Assembly (NCBI GenBank): GCA_965267775.1
Contig: OZ254140.1
Location: 248,001-312,000, forward strand
Source: Planktophila sp965267775
GTDB lineage: Bacteria > Actinomycetota > Actinomycetes > Nanopelagicales > Nanopelagicaceae
DNA: 64,000 bases
Direction of reading: 5' to 3'
Part shown: piece after piece, positions 24,457 through 33,245 of the stretch
How positions within the stretch are numbered: the first letter of the stretch is position 1
How the letters are laid out: each line of letters starts with the position of its first letter
Made by a program: the position numbers and the translations under genes
The notes under the pieces: generated by a model
What the model was told of the DNA's origin: nothing
The model's database searches: none
Seen by the model: the letters and a program-made list of their open reading frames with translations, nothing else

Positions 24457-25544
24457 TGGGAATTTTCTCTAAGAAGAAGGAAGGCGCACATCAATGGCTC
24501 GGAGTCATTGAGGAATACCGCCACCGTCTACCTGTCAGCGCAAAGACTCCGGTTGTCTCACTTCGCGAAGGCGGAACACCACTGATCTATGCATGCAATC
24601 TCTCAGAGATGCTCGGCAATGAAGTCTGGGTAAAGTTTGAAGGTATCAATCCAACAGGTTCATTTAAAGATCGCGGTATGACTATGGCGATCTCAAAGGC
24701 AGCAGAAGATGGTGCAAAGGCTGTTATCTGCGCATCGACAGGAAATACATCTGCATCAGCTGCCGCGTATGCAGTCAAAGCAGGAATGGTTCCTGCAGTT
24801 CTTATCCCTGAAGGAAAGATTGCAATGGGCAAGCTTGCGCAAGCAGTTGCACATGGCGCAACACTTCTGCAGGTACAAGGCAACTTCGATGATTGTTTAG
24901 TCCTTGCACGTGAACTCTCTGAGAAGTACCCAGTTTCACTTGTTAACTCTGTTAATCCATATCGCATCGAAGGTCAGAAGACAGCAGCATTTGAAGTTGT
25001 CGATCTTCTCGGTGAAGCGCCAGATATTCATACACTTCCAGTTGGTAATGCAGGAAATATCACTGCTTACTGGAAGGGCTATAACGAATATTTCGCAGAT
25101 GGAATTTCAAAGAAGAAGCCTGCAATGTGGGGCTTCCAAGCTGCTGGAGCTGCACCCCTTGTATTAGGACATCCAGTTGAAAACCCAGAGACCATTGCTA
25201 CAGCTATCCGTATCGGCAAGCCTGCATCATGGGATCAAGCAATTGCAGCACGTGATGAATCAGCAGGACTTATTGACTCTGTTACCGATGAAGAGATTCT
25301 CGCTGCCTACCGCATCCTCTCTTCACAAGAGGGAATCTTCTGCGAGCCATCATCTGCTGCAGGCCTTGCAGGTCTTATTAAATATAAGGCAGCGGGCAAG
25401 CTTCCAAAGGGTAAGAAGATTGTTATTACATGTACCGGAAATGGCCTGAAGGATATTCCTTGGGCACTTGAAGGCGCGAAGGATCCTGTCAGCGTTCCAG
25501 TCAATGCTGAAGTCGCAGCTGCTGCACTTGGGCTAGTGAAGTAG
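24456..25544 (+). CDS. thrC: Threonine synthase
   Basis: Converts O-phosphohomoserine to threonine. The 362-residue PLP enzyme is of the short, plant/actinobacterial-like type; the Schiff-base Lys71 lies in NPTGSFKDRGMTMA and the phosphate-binding turn in LPVGNAGNITAYW. It sits between hom and thrB, completing the homoserine-to-threonine branch. thrB begins 5 bases after the stop. Confidence 0.95.
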   Translation: MGIFSKKKEGAHQWLGVIEEYRHRLPVSAKTPVVSLREGGTPLIYACNLSEMLGNEVWVKFEGINPTGSFKDRGMTMAISKAAEDGAKAVICASTGNTSASAAAYAVKAGMVPAVLIPEGKIAMGKLAQAVAHGATLLQVQGNFDDCLVLARELSEKYPVSLVNSVNPYRIEGQKTAAFEVVDLLGEAPDIHTLPVGNAGNITAYWKGYNEYFADGISKKKPAMWGFQAAGAAPLVLGHPVENPETIATAIRIGKPASWDQAIAARDESAGLIDSVTDEEILAAYRILSSQEGIFCEPSSAAGLAGLIKYKAAGKLPKGKKIVITCTGNGLKDIPWALEGAKDPVSVPVNAEVAAAALGLVK

Positions 25545-25549
25545 AGACA

Positions 25550-26476
25550 ATGAGCAAGCCAACCTTTAAAGCAAAGCCGATGCAGGTTCAAGTTCCTGCG
25601 TCTTCTGCCAACCTCGGCCCTGGCTTTGACGCTTTTGGTTTAGCGCTTGCAATGCATGATCGTTATGTCGCACAAGTACTCGATGACTCAATTCTCGATA
25701 TCGATGTCACTGGCGAAGGCGCCGATGAAGTTCCTCGCAACGATAAGAATCTTCTCGTTAAGGCGATGTACAAGGGTTTTGATTTCCTCGGAGGACGTCC
25801 AAAGGGTCTTGCGATTCGCGCACTCAATGTAAACCCACATGGACGCGGACTTGGTTCATCTGCCAGCGCAATCATTGGTGGACTTGTTCTTGCGCGCGCT
25901 CTAGTTCTCAATGGCGAAGACCATATGAGCGATATTCAATTACTTTCATTGGCAACCGATATGGAAGGCCATCCAGATAACGTCTCTGCCTCACTCTTTG
26001 GTGGTGCAACGATTTCTTGGTTTGAAATTGAAAAGCACAAATCATCAGCACATTGCATTCACCTCAATGTAGATCCGCGTATTCAGGCGATGGCATATAT
26101 TCCATCAAAGGCGCTTGCAACATCTAAGGCTCGCAAGATGCTTCCTGAAACAATTCCATTTGCTGATGCAGTGCGCAACACAACTAATGCAGCGGTGATG
26201 AGCCACGCTCTCACAACTCGTCCAGATCTTTTATTTGTAGCCACCGAAGATTTCTTGCATCAGTCATACCGCGCAGAAGCGATGCCCGAGTCTTACGCGC
26301 TCGTACAGAAGCTACGTGGAGCAGGAGTCGCAGCATTTATCTCAGGCGCAGGGCCAACAGTGCTCGCACTCCACACTGCAGATCAGCGTGAAGTGGAAGA
26401 GCTGAAGTTAGCTGGCGGCAAGGCTTTTGAAGCTACACCGCTTGAAATTGCATCCCGCGGAGCCGTCCTGCTATAG
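25550..26476 (+). CDS. thrB: Homoserine kinase (GHMP family)
   Basis: Phosphorylates homoserine with ATP. The 308 residues show the GHMP layout: N-terminal VQVPASSANLGPGFDAFGLAL, the ATP loop PHGRGLGSSASAIIGGL and the C-terminal GAGVAAFISGAGPTVLAL. Last gene of the threonine run. A 126-nt leader separates it from rho. Confidence 0.95.
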   Translation: MSKPTFKAKPMQVQVPASSANLGPGFDAFGLALAMHDRYVAQVLDDSILDIDVTGEGADEVPRNDKNLLVKAMYKGFDFLGGRPKGLAIRALNVNPHGRGLGSSASAIIGGLVLARALVLNGEDHMSDIQLLSLATDMEGHPDNVSASLFGGATISWFEIEKHKSSAHCIHLNVDPRIQAMAYIPSKALATSKARKMLPETIPFADAVRNTTNAAVMSHALTTRPDLLFVATEDFLHQSYRAEAMPESYALVQKLRGAGVAAFISGAGPTVLALHTADQREVEELKLAGGKAFEATPLEIASRGAVLL

Positions 26477-26602
26477 TTTCACCCATCAGCACCGCCGGTT
26501 TCACTGAGGCGTTTACGTTGATAAATCCAAAGAAATACAGCTCCACACTCCACACATAGATTCTCTCTACACCTGTAGGGGGACACTCAAGAAAAGAAAT
26601 CA
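26477..26602 (+). promoter_or_regulatory. rho leader region with a C-rich, G-poor (rut-like) run
   Basis: No gene. Bases 26521-26574 hold 18 C and only 3 G, the composition expected of a Rho utilisation site, and they lie just ahead of rho. Rho leaders are known to be autoregulated in other bacteria. No clear -10 or ribosome site is seen before the rho ATG. Confidence 0.4.
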
Positions 26603-28159
26603 ATGACAACAACAGAACTCGCTGCAATGACACTTCCGAAACTCAAGGAAGTTGCCTCCCAACTCGGTATCGAGGGCGCAGCAAAGCTCAAGAAGGATGC
26701 ACTTGTAGCAGCGATTGCAGACCTACAGGCATCTAACCGCGAAGCAGCAAAGGCAGAGCGCGAAGCTCGCCGTGAAGCGCGCAATGCAAAGCGCAACAAC
26801 AAGAAGTCTGATGACGCAGAGGGATCTGAAGAAGATTCAAACGATAATTCACGTAACTCAAACGATAATGATGGCGATAGCTCATCAGATAACCGCAACG
26901 ACCGTGGTGATCGCAATGACCGCAACCGTAATCGTCGCGACCGCAACCGTGACCGCAATGGACGTGACCGCAATGGACGCGACCGTGGTGGTCGTGAAGA
27001 GCGCGAACCAGTAATTGGCGAAGATGATGTACTCGTTCCAGTCGGCGGACTTGTCGATATCCTCGAGAACTACTCATTTATTCGCACAGCTGGCTACCTT
27101 CCAGGTCCTAACGATGTCTATGTCTCACAGGGCCAGGTACGTAAGTACGGCCTTCGTAAGGGCGATGTTGTAACAGGTCAGGTTCGCCAGGCACGCGAAG
27201 GTGAGCAGAAGCAGAAGTACAACCCACTTATTACTCTCGAGACAGTAAACGGCGTTCCTGTTGAAGAGGCAAAGGCGCGCGTTGAGTTCGGCAAGCTCAC
27301 ACCTCTCTATCCTCAAGAGCGTCTACGTCTTGAGACTGAGCCAAATATTCTTACAACTCGAGTCATCGACTTGATTGCACCAATTGGTAAGGGACAGCGC
27401 GGACTTATCGTTGCTCCTCCTAAGGCTGGTAAGACAATGGTCTTGCAGGCAATCGCCAATGCAATCACTGTTAACAACCCTGAAGTTCACTTGATGGTTG
27501 TTCTCGTTGATGAGCGTCCAGAAGAAGTAACAGATATGACTCGCTCTGTTAAGGGCGAAGTTATCGCTTCAACATTCGACCGTCCTGCAGAAGATCACAC
27601 AATGATTGCAGAGCTTGCTATCGAGCGCGCAAAGCGTCTCGTTGAGCTTGGCCACGATGTAGTTGTTCTCCTTGACTCGATTACTCGTCTTGGTCGCGCA
27701 TATAACATCGCAGCACCTGCATCAGGTCGTATCTTGTCTGGTGGTGTTGATTCAGCGGCTCTCTATCCACCAAAGAAGTTCTTCGGTGCAGCTCGTAATA
27801 TTGAAGATGGTGGATCACTCACCATTCTTGCAACAGCCCTTATCGAAACAGGATCACGTATGGATGAAGTGATCTTCGAAGAGTTCAAGGGAACAGGAAA
27901 TATGGAGCTTATCCTCGACCGTCGTCTAGCAGATAAGCGCATCTTCCCTGCAGTTAACGTTGTCTCATCTTCAACTCGTAAGGAAGAAATCCTCATGGGT
28001 TCAGAAGAGCTCAACATCGTCTGGAAGCTACGTCGCGTCTTGCATGCACTTGAGCCACAGGCAGCTCTCGAGCTCTTGCTTGAGAAGATGAAGGGCACAA
28101 AGTCCAACGTTGAATTCTTGATGCAGATCCAGAAGACAACAGGCGGCTCAGATAACTAA
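26603..28159 (+). CDS. rho: Transcription termination factor Rho
   Basis: Hexameric RNA helicase that ends transcription. The 518-residue chain contains the Rho_N SAP-like domain (ELAAMTLPKLKEVASQLGIEG, about 5-45). Residues about 50-135 are a low-complexity insert of Asp, Asn, Arg and Gly, a hallmark of actinobacterial Rho. The RNA-binding CSD follows (ENYSFIRTAGYLPGPNDVYVS). The ATPase core has Walker A PPKAGKTMV, Walker B VVVLLDSITRLGRAYN and the Q/R loops. A strong intrinsic terminator follows, so the gene closes its own unit. Confidence 0.97.
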   Translation: MTTTELAAMTLPKLKEVASQLGIEGAAKLKKDALVAAIADLQASNREAAKAEREARREARNAKRNNKKSDDAEGSEEDSNDNSRNSNDNDGDSSSDNRNDRGDRNDRNRNRRDRNRDRNGRDRNGRDRGGREEREPVIGEDDVLVPVGGLVDILENYSFIRTAGYLPGPNDVYVSQGQVRKYGLRKGDVVTGQVRQAREGEQKQKYNPLITLETVNGVPVEEAKARVEFGKLTPLYPQERLRLETEPNILTTRVIDLIAPIGKGQRGLIVAPPKAGKTMVLQAIANAITVNNPEVHLMVVLVDERPEEVTDMTRSVKGEVIASTFDRPAEDHTMIAELAIERAKRLVELGHDVVVLLDSITRLGRAYNIAAPASGRILSGGVDSAALYPPKKFFGAARNIEDGGSLTILATALIETGSRMDEVIFEEFKGTGNMELILDRRLADKRIFPAVNVVSSSTRKEEILMGSEELNIVWKLRRVLHALEPQAALELLLEKMKGTKSNVEFLMQIQKTTGGSDN

Positions 28160-28176
28160 GCCCAACAGAAATTGAT

Positions 28177-28212
28177 AAAGCCCCGTCGACATTGCGTTGA
28201 CGGGGCTTTTTC
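28177..28212 (+). terminator. Intrinsic terminator after rho
   Basis: AAAGCCCCGTC (28177-28187) pairs with GACGGGGCTTT (28199-28209), then a T run. The core stem is identical to the one after atpC. Confidence 0.9.
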
Positions 28213-28299
28213 GTGCTCGCACGCTTAAATCTTCACAACTGCCTCGTGCAACTGTCACAGAAGTTCCACAAGGTCGGGGTGCAATCTTCATCTCAGGCA

Positions 28300-28322
28300 G
28301 CCAAGTTATCCGGACTTGGCTC
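28300..28322 (+). other. 8-bp hairpin in the leader of the secreted Ala/Lys-rich protein gene
   Basis: AGCCAAGT (28300-28307) and ACTTGGCT (28315-28322) form a perfect stem with a 7-nt loop, ending about 8 nt before the ribosome site. No T run follows, so an mRNA 5'-structure is more likely than a terminator. Confidence 0.4.
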
Positions 28323-28343
28323 CAATAATTGAAGGAGAAGATC

Positions 28344-28871
28344 ATGAAGGCAAGCTTTATCAATTCACGCAATGTGGCTCTACTAGTCGCAGCAGGCTTA
28401 ATCGCAGGAACAGGATCTGCGATGGCGGTAGAGACAGCTACGCCAACTGCTTCACCAACTGCGAAGCCACTTACTGATTATCAGAAGGCAAAGGCTGCAT
28501 ATAGCGCAGCTGTTGATGCTTACATCGCAAACCGTAAGTCATCACAAGAGCAGTACAAGGCAGCTCACGAAGCATTCACAGTTGCACGAAAGAGCTACGC
28601 AGATGCACGTAAGCCAATCCTCGAAACATTTAAGGCAGATCTGACTGCAGCAAAGACTGCTCGCGATGCAGCGCTAGCAGTAGCAACAACACCAGAGGCA
28701 AAGCTCGCAGCGAATACTGCGCACAAAGCAGCAGTTGCAGCAGCAACAGCAAAGCGCGATGCAGCGATTGCAGCTCTCGGCGCAGCGCCAGTTGAGCCAG
28801 CAAAGCCAGTAGTTGGCGCTCGTCCAACTCCTCCCGCAAAGCCAGCTCCAAAGGCAACAACAGCTAAATAG
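28344..28871 (+). CDS. Secreted Ala/Lys-rich helical protein, unknown
   Basis: A 175-residue exported protein. The N-terminus MKASFINSRNVALLVAAGLI leads into AGTGSAMAVE, a signal peptide cleaved near residue 29. A Thr/Pro/Ser spacer precedes a single long, Ala-rich amphipathic helix region (about 45-145) and a Pro/Ala/Lys tail (PAKPVVGARPTPPAKPAPK). The ATG at 28344 is preferred because GGAG lies 7 nt upstream; a TTG 15 bases earlier sits on the ribosome site itself. I recognise no family. It is wedged between rho and rpmE, flanked by terminators on both sides, so it is a single-gene unit. Confidence 0.75.
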   Translation: MKASFINSRNVALLVAAGLIAGTGSAMAVETATPTASPTAKPLTDYQKAKAAYSAAVDAYIANRKSSQEQYKAAHEAFTVARKSYADARKPILETFKADLTAAKTARDAALAVATTPEAKLAANTAHKAAVAAATAKRDAAIAALGAAPVEPAKPVVGARPTPPAKPAPKATTAK

Positions 28872-28906
28872 TTCTTCCCTTCCTTCCAAGGGACGTGTCA
28901 ACACGG

Positions 28907-28962
28907 AACCAACCGCAAGATTCACGCAGAAACCAGCGTGGATTTTGCGGTTGGCTGCTTTT
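28907..28962 (+). terminator. Hairpin terminator after the secreted Ala/Lys-rich gene
   Basis: CCAACCGCAA (28909-28918) pairs with TTGCGGTTGG (28945-28954), with an inner CACGC/GCGTG stem, followed by CTGCTTTT. Confidence 0.75.
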
Positions 28963-29013
28963 GGGAGAGAATTACCGCCTACCGAGTAAGCCCCTTCTGG
29001 TTCACCGTAGCTT

Positions 29014-29041
29014 TCGAGAAATTGACAGCTGGACCCAGACA
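29014..29041 (+). promoter_or_regulatory. Possible -35 element of rpmE
   Basis: TTGACA is followed 16 nt later by TAAAAA, then AAGGA and the rpmE ATG. The -10 is poor and would put the start point very near the ribosome site, so the assignment is weak. Confidence 0.3.
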
Positions 29042-29058
29042 GATAAAAAGGAATCGCT

Positions 29059-29265
29059 ATGAAGCCAGAGATCCACCCAGAATATAAAGAGACCCAGGTA
29101 ACTTGTGGTTGCGGTGAGAAGTTTGTAACTCGCTCAACAGTTGCTAGCGGATCTATCTACGTTGAAGTTTGCTCAGTCTGCCACCCGTTCTACACAGGTA
29201 AGCAGCGCATCCTTGATACTGGTGGACGCGTCGCGAAGTTCGAAGAGCGTTTCGGTAAGAAGTAG
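29059..29265 (+). CDS. rpmE: 50S ribosomal protein L31 (zinc-binding form)
   Basis: A 68-residue ribosomal protein of the C+ type. Four cysteines in VTCGCGEKF and VEVCSVCHPFYTGKQ form the zinc site, and the end FEERFGKK is typical. The zinc-free paralogue is not in the window. AAGGA before the ATG acts as ribosome site. It is flanked by terminators, so it is a single-gene unit. Confidence 0.96.
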   Translation: MKPEIHPEYKETQVTCGCGEKFVTRSTVASGSIYVEVCSVCHPFYTGKQRILDTGGRVAKFEERFGKK

Positions 29266-29275
29266 CTTTTATAAA

Positions 29276-29324
29276 GAGACCGTTGTCGCAACCCTTAATA
29301 CGGTTGCGACGCGGTCTTTTTTAT
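29276..29324 (+). terminator. Intrinsic terminator after rpmE
   Basis: GACCG and GTCGCAACC pair with GGTTGCGAC and CGGTC (stem 29278-29316), followed by six T residues. Confidence 0.9.
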
Positions 29325-29361
29325 TTCCATAGATAAGTTTTCACTCGAGAGGAGAAGTCAG

Positions 29362-30444
29362 ATGGCCGATGATCGCTTTGCATCCGCACATGAGATGGTG
29401 CGTGAATATCAAGAACTCGAAAAGCAGATGGCAGATCCCTCGATTCACGAAGATCAAAACAATGCTCGTAAGTTAGGTCGCCGCTACGCCCAGCTCGGTC
29501 CAGTTGTTGCGGGCTTTAATGCGTGGAAGAACGCAAACGATGACCTCGCAGCAGCTCGAGAAATGGCAGCGGAAGATCCAGATTTCGCAGCAGAGCTTCC
29601 AGCGATGGAGGCGAGCGTTGCCGAAGCGGCAGAGAAGTTGGAAGAACTCCTCCTTCCTCGCGACCCTAACGATGATCGCGATGTGATCATGGAGGTCAAG
29701 GCTGGAGCGGGTGGAGATGAATCCGCACTCTTCGCAGGTGACTTAGTTCGTATGTATCAGCGCTATGCAGAGAAGCACAATTGGAAGATTGAAATTATTG
29801 ATCTGACCGATGCTGACCTCGGTGGCTATAAAGATATTTCGATGGCGATTAAATCTAAGGGAACTCCACAGCCAGGTGAATCTCCATATGCACGTTTGAA
29901 ATTTGAAGGTGGCGTACACCGCGTGCAGCGCGTTCCTGAGACAGAGAGCCAAGGACGCATCCATACATCTGCAGCTGGCGTATTGATCTTGCCAGAGGCA
30001 GAAGAGGTCGATGTAGAACTCAATATGAACGATGTCCGTGTGGATGTGTATCGCTCATCAGGTCCTGGTGGGCAATCTGTAAACACCACCGACTCTGCAG
30101 TCCGTTTAACTCACGGACCAACAGGAATCGTTGTCTCTTGTCAGAACGAGAAGTCACAGCTTCAAAATAAGGAATCTGCGCTTCGTATCTTGCGTGCACG
30201 TCTACTTGCACATGCACAAGAGCAGGCAGATGCAGCAGCTGCGGCAGAGCGTAAGAGCCAGGTTCGTACCGTCGATCGCTCAGAGCGCATCCGCACCTAT
30301 AACTACCCAGAAAATCGCCTCAGCGATCACCGCGTCAATTACAAATCAAATAATTTAGATGCAGTTCTCAATGGCGAACTCGATGATGTGATTCAGGCGC
30401 TTCTCGATGCCGATAAGGCAGCAAAGCTCTCAGCAACGAATTAA
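29362..30444 (+). CDS. prfA: Peptide chain release factor 1
   Basis: Reads UAA and UAG and frees the peptide. The 360 residues include the PxT codon-recognition motif (RVPETESQGR; E. coli has PAT there) and the catalytic GGQ in SSGPGGQSVNTTDS. GAGAGGAG gives a strong ribosome site. prmC, coding its methylase, starts 6 bases after the stop, the conserved pairing. Confidence 0.96.
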   Translation: MADDRFASAHEMVREYQELEKQMADPSIHEDQNNARKLGRRYAQLGPVVAGFNAWKNANDDLAAAREMAAEDPDFAAELPAMEASVAEAAEKLEELLLPRDPNDDRDVIMEVKAGAGGDESALFAGDLVRMYQRYAEKHNWKIEIIDLTDADLGGYKDISMAIKSKGTPQPGESPYARLKFEGGVHRVQRVPETESQGRIHTSAAGVLILPEAEEVDVELNMNDVRVDVYRSSGPGGQSVNTTDSAVRLTHGPTGIVVSCQNEKSQLQNKESALRILRARLLAHAQEQADAAAAAERKSQVRTVDRSERIRTYNYPENRLSDHRVNYKSNNLDAVLNGELDDVIQALLDADKAAKLSATN

Positions 30445-30450
30445 TTCGCC

Positions 30451-31305
30451 ATGGAGCTAACCTTCAAAGAATTCTTGCGCGGTGGGAAAGAGCAATTAAC
30501 TGCAGCTGGATATCCAGAGGTTGATGCAGAACATCTCCTTGCCCACGTTCTAGGAATCTCCCGAATGGAGCTTCACAACCCTCTCACCGTTGAAAATGCC
30601 ATCAGCGCGATTGGCGATATCACCGTCATTGAAGAGACTTTTTGGAAGTTGCTCGATCGCAGAAGTGCACATGAGCCACTTCAGTATTTAACTGGCACCG
30701 CATACTTCCGATATCTCGAACTTCAAGTTGGCCCTGGTGTATTGGTGCCTCGCCCTGAGAGCGAACTTCTTGTTGAAGCCGTTTTAAAGAATATTGAATC
30801 TCGCACAGGTGCTGTCAGCGTTGTTGATCTCGGTGCAGGCTCTGGCGCTCTCACACTTGCAATTGCAACCGAAGCGCCAAATACTCATGTGATTGCAGTC
30901 GAAAAAGATCCTGCAGCGGTTGAGTGGTTACGAAAGAATGTTTCACGTATTGATGAAACCGTGCGAATCCTTGAATCCGATGTTGCAACAGCTCTCGATG
31001 GAGTCAAGTGCGATGTTGTCATTGCAAATCCTCCATACATTCCCAATAATCAAGAATTACCAATAGATGTTGCAGAGCATGAACCTTCGGTAGCTCTCTT
31101 CGGTGGTCCAGATGGAATGGATATTCCTCGTCAATTTATCGAGGCAGCTGCTCGCTTACTCAAGAGCGGTGGCTTCTTTGCAATTGAACATCACGAGAGC
31201 CATCCAGCTGCCATCGCAGATGAGATGAGCGCGGAGTTTGAAGATATTAAGAGCCATAACGACCTTGCAGGACGCCCTCGATTTACAACAGGTATCAGGA
31301 GATAA
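30451..31305 (+). CDS. prmC: Release factor glutamine methyltransferase
   Basis: Methylates the GGQ glutamine of release factors with S-adenosylmethionine. The 284 residues have an N-terminal helical domain, the SAM loop VVDLGAGSGALTLAIA and the catalytic NPPY (VIANPPYIP). It directly follows its substrate gene prfA. Confidence 0.94.
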   Translation: MELTFKEFLRGGKEQLTAAGYPEVDAEHLLAHVLGISRMELHNPLTVENAISAIGDITVIEETFWKLLDRRSAHEPLQYLTGTAYFRYLELQVGPGVLVPRPESELLVEAVLKNIESRTGAVSVVDLGAGSGALTLAIATEAPNTHVIAVEKDPAAVEWLRKNVSRIDETVRILESDVATALDGVKCDVVIANPPYIPNNQELPIDVAEHEPSVALFGGPDGMDIPRQFIEAAARLLKSGGFFAIEHHESHPAAIADEMSAEFEDIKSHNDLAGRPRFTTGIRR

Positions 31306-31306
31306 T
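31301..31306 (+). promoter_or_regulatory. Possible leaderless -10 of the YrdC-like gene, containing the prmC stop
   Basis: GATAAT, spacer CAGAGT (6 nt), then ATG at 31313. The prmC TAA is inside the hexamer. The first base departs from TANNNT. An AGGAGA lies about 11 nt before the ATG, so an SD-led start remains possible. Confidence 0.35.
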
Positions 31307-31312
31307 CAGAGT

Positions 31313-31966
31313 ATGGAGAGAGTAAATATCCTCGAAGGCGATATCAAAGATCACATCGCCCTTGGCGTGAAAGGTATTCGCGATGGATACATCATCTGCG
31401 CACCGCTCGAACATGGATACGTCTTTCTCGCAGATGCATTCTCTGAATTCGCGGTTCGCGCAATGCACGTACTCCGTGGAGATTCACTCGGTGTTGCAGC
31501 ACAGGTTTTAATTCATTCGGGGGAGACCATCACTGGTCTATCTCGCGATGTCACTGACGATACCCGTGCGCTGATGATTGAATTTTGGCCAGGGCTGATC
31601 TCATTTAACCTGCGTCCGCAGATGGGACTTCGCTGGAACTTAGGCGATAACCAATCACTCGATCGCTTTAGCGTTCGCGTTCCGAGCTCACCATTTATCT
31701 CAGCTCTACTGAAAGAGACAGGTCCACTCGCTTCGGCAAGTGCGGCTCGCGTAGGACAGAAGCCAGCGAGAGATACCGATCGCATCTTTGTTCTTGAATC
31801 AGATTTGGCGGTGATGTTTGAAGCTGGTGAATTACCTGAAGGCCCAGCAACAACAATTATCGAATCTGATAGCAATGGATTGACCATTATTCGAGAAGGA
31901 GCGGTCACACGTGAGCAGTTGGCCGCGGTGGTACCTGCCCTTTCTCTAGATGAACCAATAGAGTAG
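31313..31966 (+). CDS. Divergent YrdC/Sua5 (TsaC-like) protein
   Basis: A 217-residue protein placed where TsaC/Sua5 (the threonylcarbamoyl-AMP synthase for tRNA t6A) sits in related genomes. The fold can be traced: DGYIICAPLEHGYVFLADAF matches the PTxTxYGL strand-turn, FWPGLISFNL the WPGPxT segment, and ASASAARVGQKPA the STSANxSG loop. However, the usual PT-T, KxR and SAN residues that bind ATP, bicarbonate and threonine are mostly replaced (PLEHG, VLRGDS, SAA). It may be a degenerate or re-purposed paralogue. ATG at 31313 is chosen because earlier starts lie inside prmC. Confidence 0.7.
   Translation: MERVNILEGDIKDHIALGVKGIRDGYIICAPLEHGYVFLADAFSEFAVRAMHVLRGDSLGVAAQVLIHSGETITGLSRDVTDDTRALMIEFWPGLISFNLRPQMGLRWNLGDNQSLDRFSVRVPSSPFISALLKETGPLASASAARVGQKPARDTDRIFVLESDLAVMFEAGELPEGPATTIIESDSNGLTIIREGAVTREQLAAVVPALSLDEPIE
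31959..31964 (+). promoter_or_regulatory. Leaderless -10 hexamer of glyA
   Basis: TAGAGT, spacer AGGCAC (6 nt), then ATG at 31971. It overlaps the last codons and first stop base of the preceding gene. Confidence 0.55.
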
Positions 31967-31970
31967 GCAC

Positions 31971-33233
31971 ATGTCCAATACTTTCTACGGTCCAGATTTC
32001 GAACTTCTCACGCAACAAGATCCTGCAATTGCTGCAGTGCTTCTCTCAGAGCTCAAGCGTCAGCAGACAAACCTTCAGCTGATCGCATCAGAGAACTTCA
32101 CATCTCGAGCAGTATTGGCCGCTCTGGGTTCGACCCTTTCAAATAAGTATGCAGAGGGCTACCCAGGAAAGCGTTACTACGGTGGCTGCGAGGAAGTTGA
32201 TATCGCAGAGAGCATCGCAATTGAGCGTGCAAAGTCACTCTTCGGTGCAGAGCATGCCAATGTGCAGCCACACTCAGGAGCAAGTGCCAATGTCGCTGTC
32301 TATCAAGCATTTACCAAGCCAGGAGATACCGTCCTTGCGATGTCGCTGCCACATGGTGGCCATCTCACACACGGTTCTAAGGTCAACTTCTCCGGTAAGT
32401 GGTTCAACATCGTCTCTTACGGTGTTCGCCAAGATAACGAACTCATCGATTACGACGAGCTCCGCGACCTTGCAATCGCCAATAAGCCAAAGATGATTTG
32501 TACAGGTGCGACTGCCTACCCATCACTGATCGATTTCGAGAAGGTTCGCGCGATTTGCGACGAGGTCGGAGCAATCATGTGGGTCGATGCAGCACACTTC
32601 ATCGGTCTCGTTGCAGGCAAGGCGATTCCTTCACCAGTTCCATATGCTGACGTTGTCTCATTTACAACACATAAGGTTCTACGTGGCCCACGCGGCGGAA
32701 TGATCCTCACAAAGGCAGAGCATGCAGCTGCAATTGATAAGGCGGTATTTCCTGGAATGCAGGGCGGTCCAATCATGTCTGCAGTTGCAGGCAAGGCAGT
32801 CGCGCTCGCTGAGTGCGCAACACCTGATTATCAGAAGTATGCAAAGGATGTCATCGTTAATGCGAAGTCATTGGCTGAAGCACTTGAAGGTGAAGGAATG
32901 CGCGCAGTATCTGGCGGAACCGAAACCCACCTCGCACTCATTGATATTCGCTCAACCGGCGTCAATGGCAAGGTAGCCGATGAGCGTTGTGGAGCAGCAG
33001 GAATTGTTCTCAACAAGAACTCAATCCCATTTGATCCAGAGGCGCCATCAGTCACATCAGGAATTCGAGTAGGAACACCTGCAACGACAACTCAAGGTAT
33101 GGGCGTTGAAGAGATGAAGACAATCGCTTCATTGATTTCACGTGCAATCAAGAGCGATGATGCTGCGGCACATGCTGCAATCAAATCTGAGGTTCACGCG
33201 CTGACCGCGAAGTTCCCTATCTACCAGGCGTAA
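31971..33233 (+). CDS. glyA: Serine hydroxymethyltransferase
   Basis: Interconverts serine and glycine with tetrahydrofolate, supplying one-carbon units. The 420-residue PLP enzyme has IASENFTSRAVL, YAEGYPGKRYYGGCE, QPHSGASAN and the cofactor lysine in VVSFTTHKVLRGPRGG. Length and motifs are typical. It lies 4 bases after the YrdC-like gene. Confidence 0.97.
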   Translation: MSNTFYGPDFELLTQQDPAIAAVLLSELKRQQTNLQLIASENFTSRAVLAALGSTLSNKYAEGYPGKRYYGGCEEVDIAESIAIERAKSLFGAEHANVQPHSGASANVAVYQAFTKPGDTVLAMSLPHGGHLTHGSKVNFSGKWFNIVSYGVRQDNELIDYDELRDLAIANKPKMICTGATAYPSLIDFEKVRAICDEVGAIMWVDAAHFIGLVAGKAIPSPVPYADVVSFTTHKVLRGPRGGMILTKAEHAAAIDKAVFPGMQGGPIMSAVAGKAVALAECATPDYQKYAKDVIVNAKSLAEALEGEGMRAVSGGTETHLALIDIRSTGVNGKVADERCGAAGIVLNKNSIPFDPEAPSVTSGIRVGTPATTTQGMGVEEMKTIASLISRAIKSDDAAAHAAIKSEVHALTAKFPIYQA

Positions 33234-33245
33234 TCGACTCTCTCC

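Noticed and set aside
26587..26973. Antisense and alternative frames rich in Arg, Ser and His over the start of rho
   Set aside because: Produced by the low-complexity Asp/Asn/Arg insert of Rho; the Rho frame is certain.
29278..29316. Long GC stem after rpmE considered as a small structured RNA
   Set aside because: The stem is directly followed by six T residues and lies right after the stop codon, which is fully explained by an intrinsic terminator.
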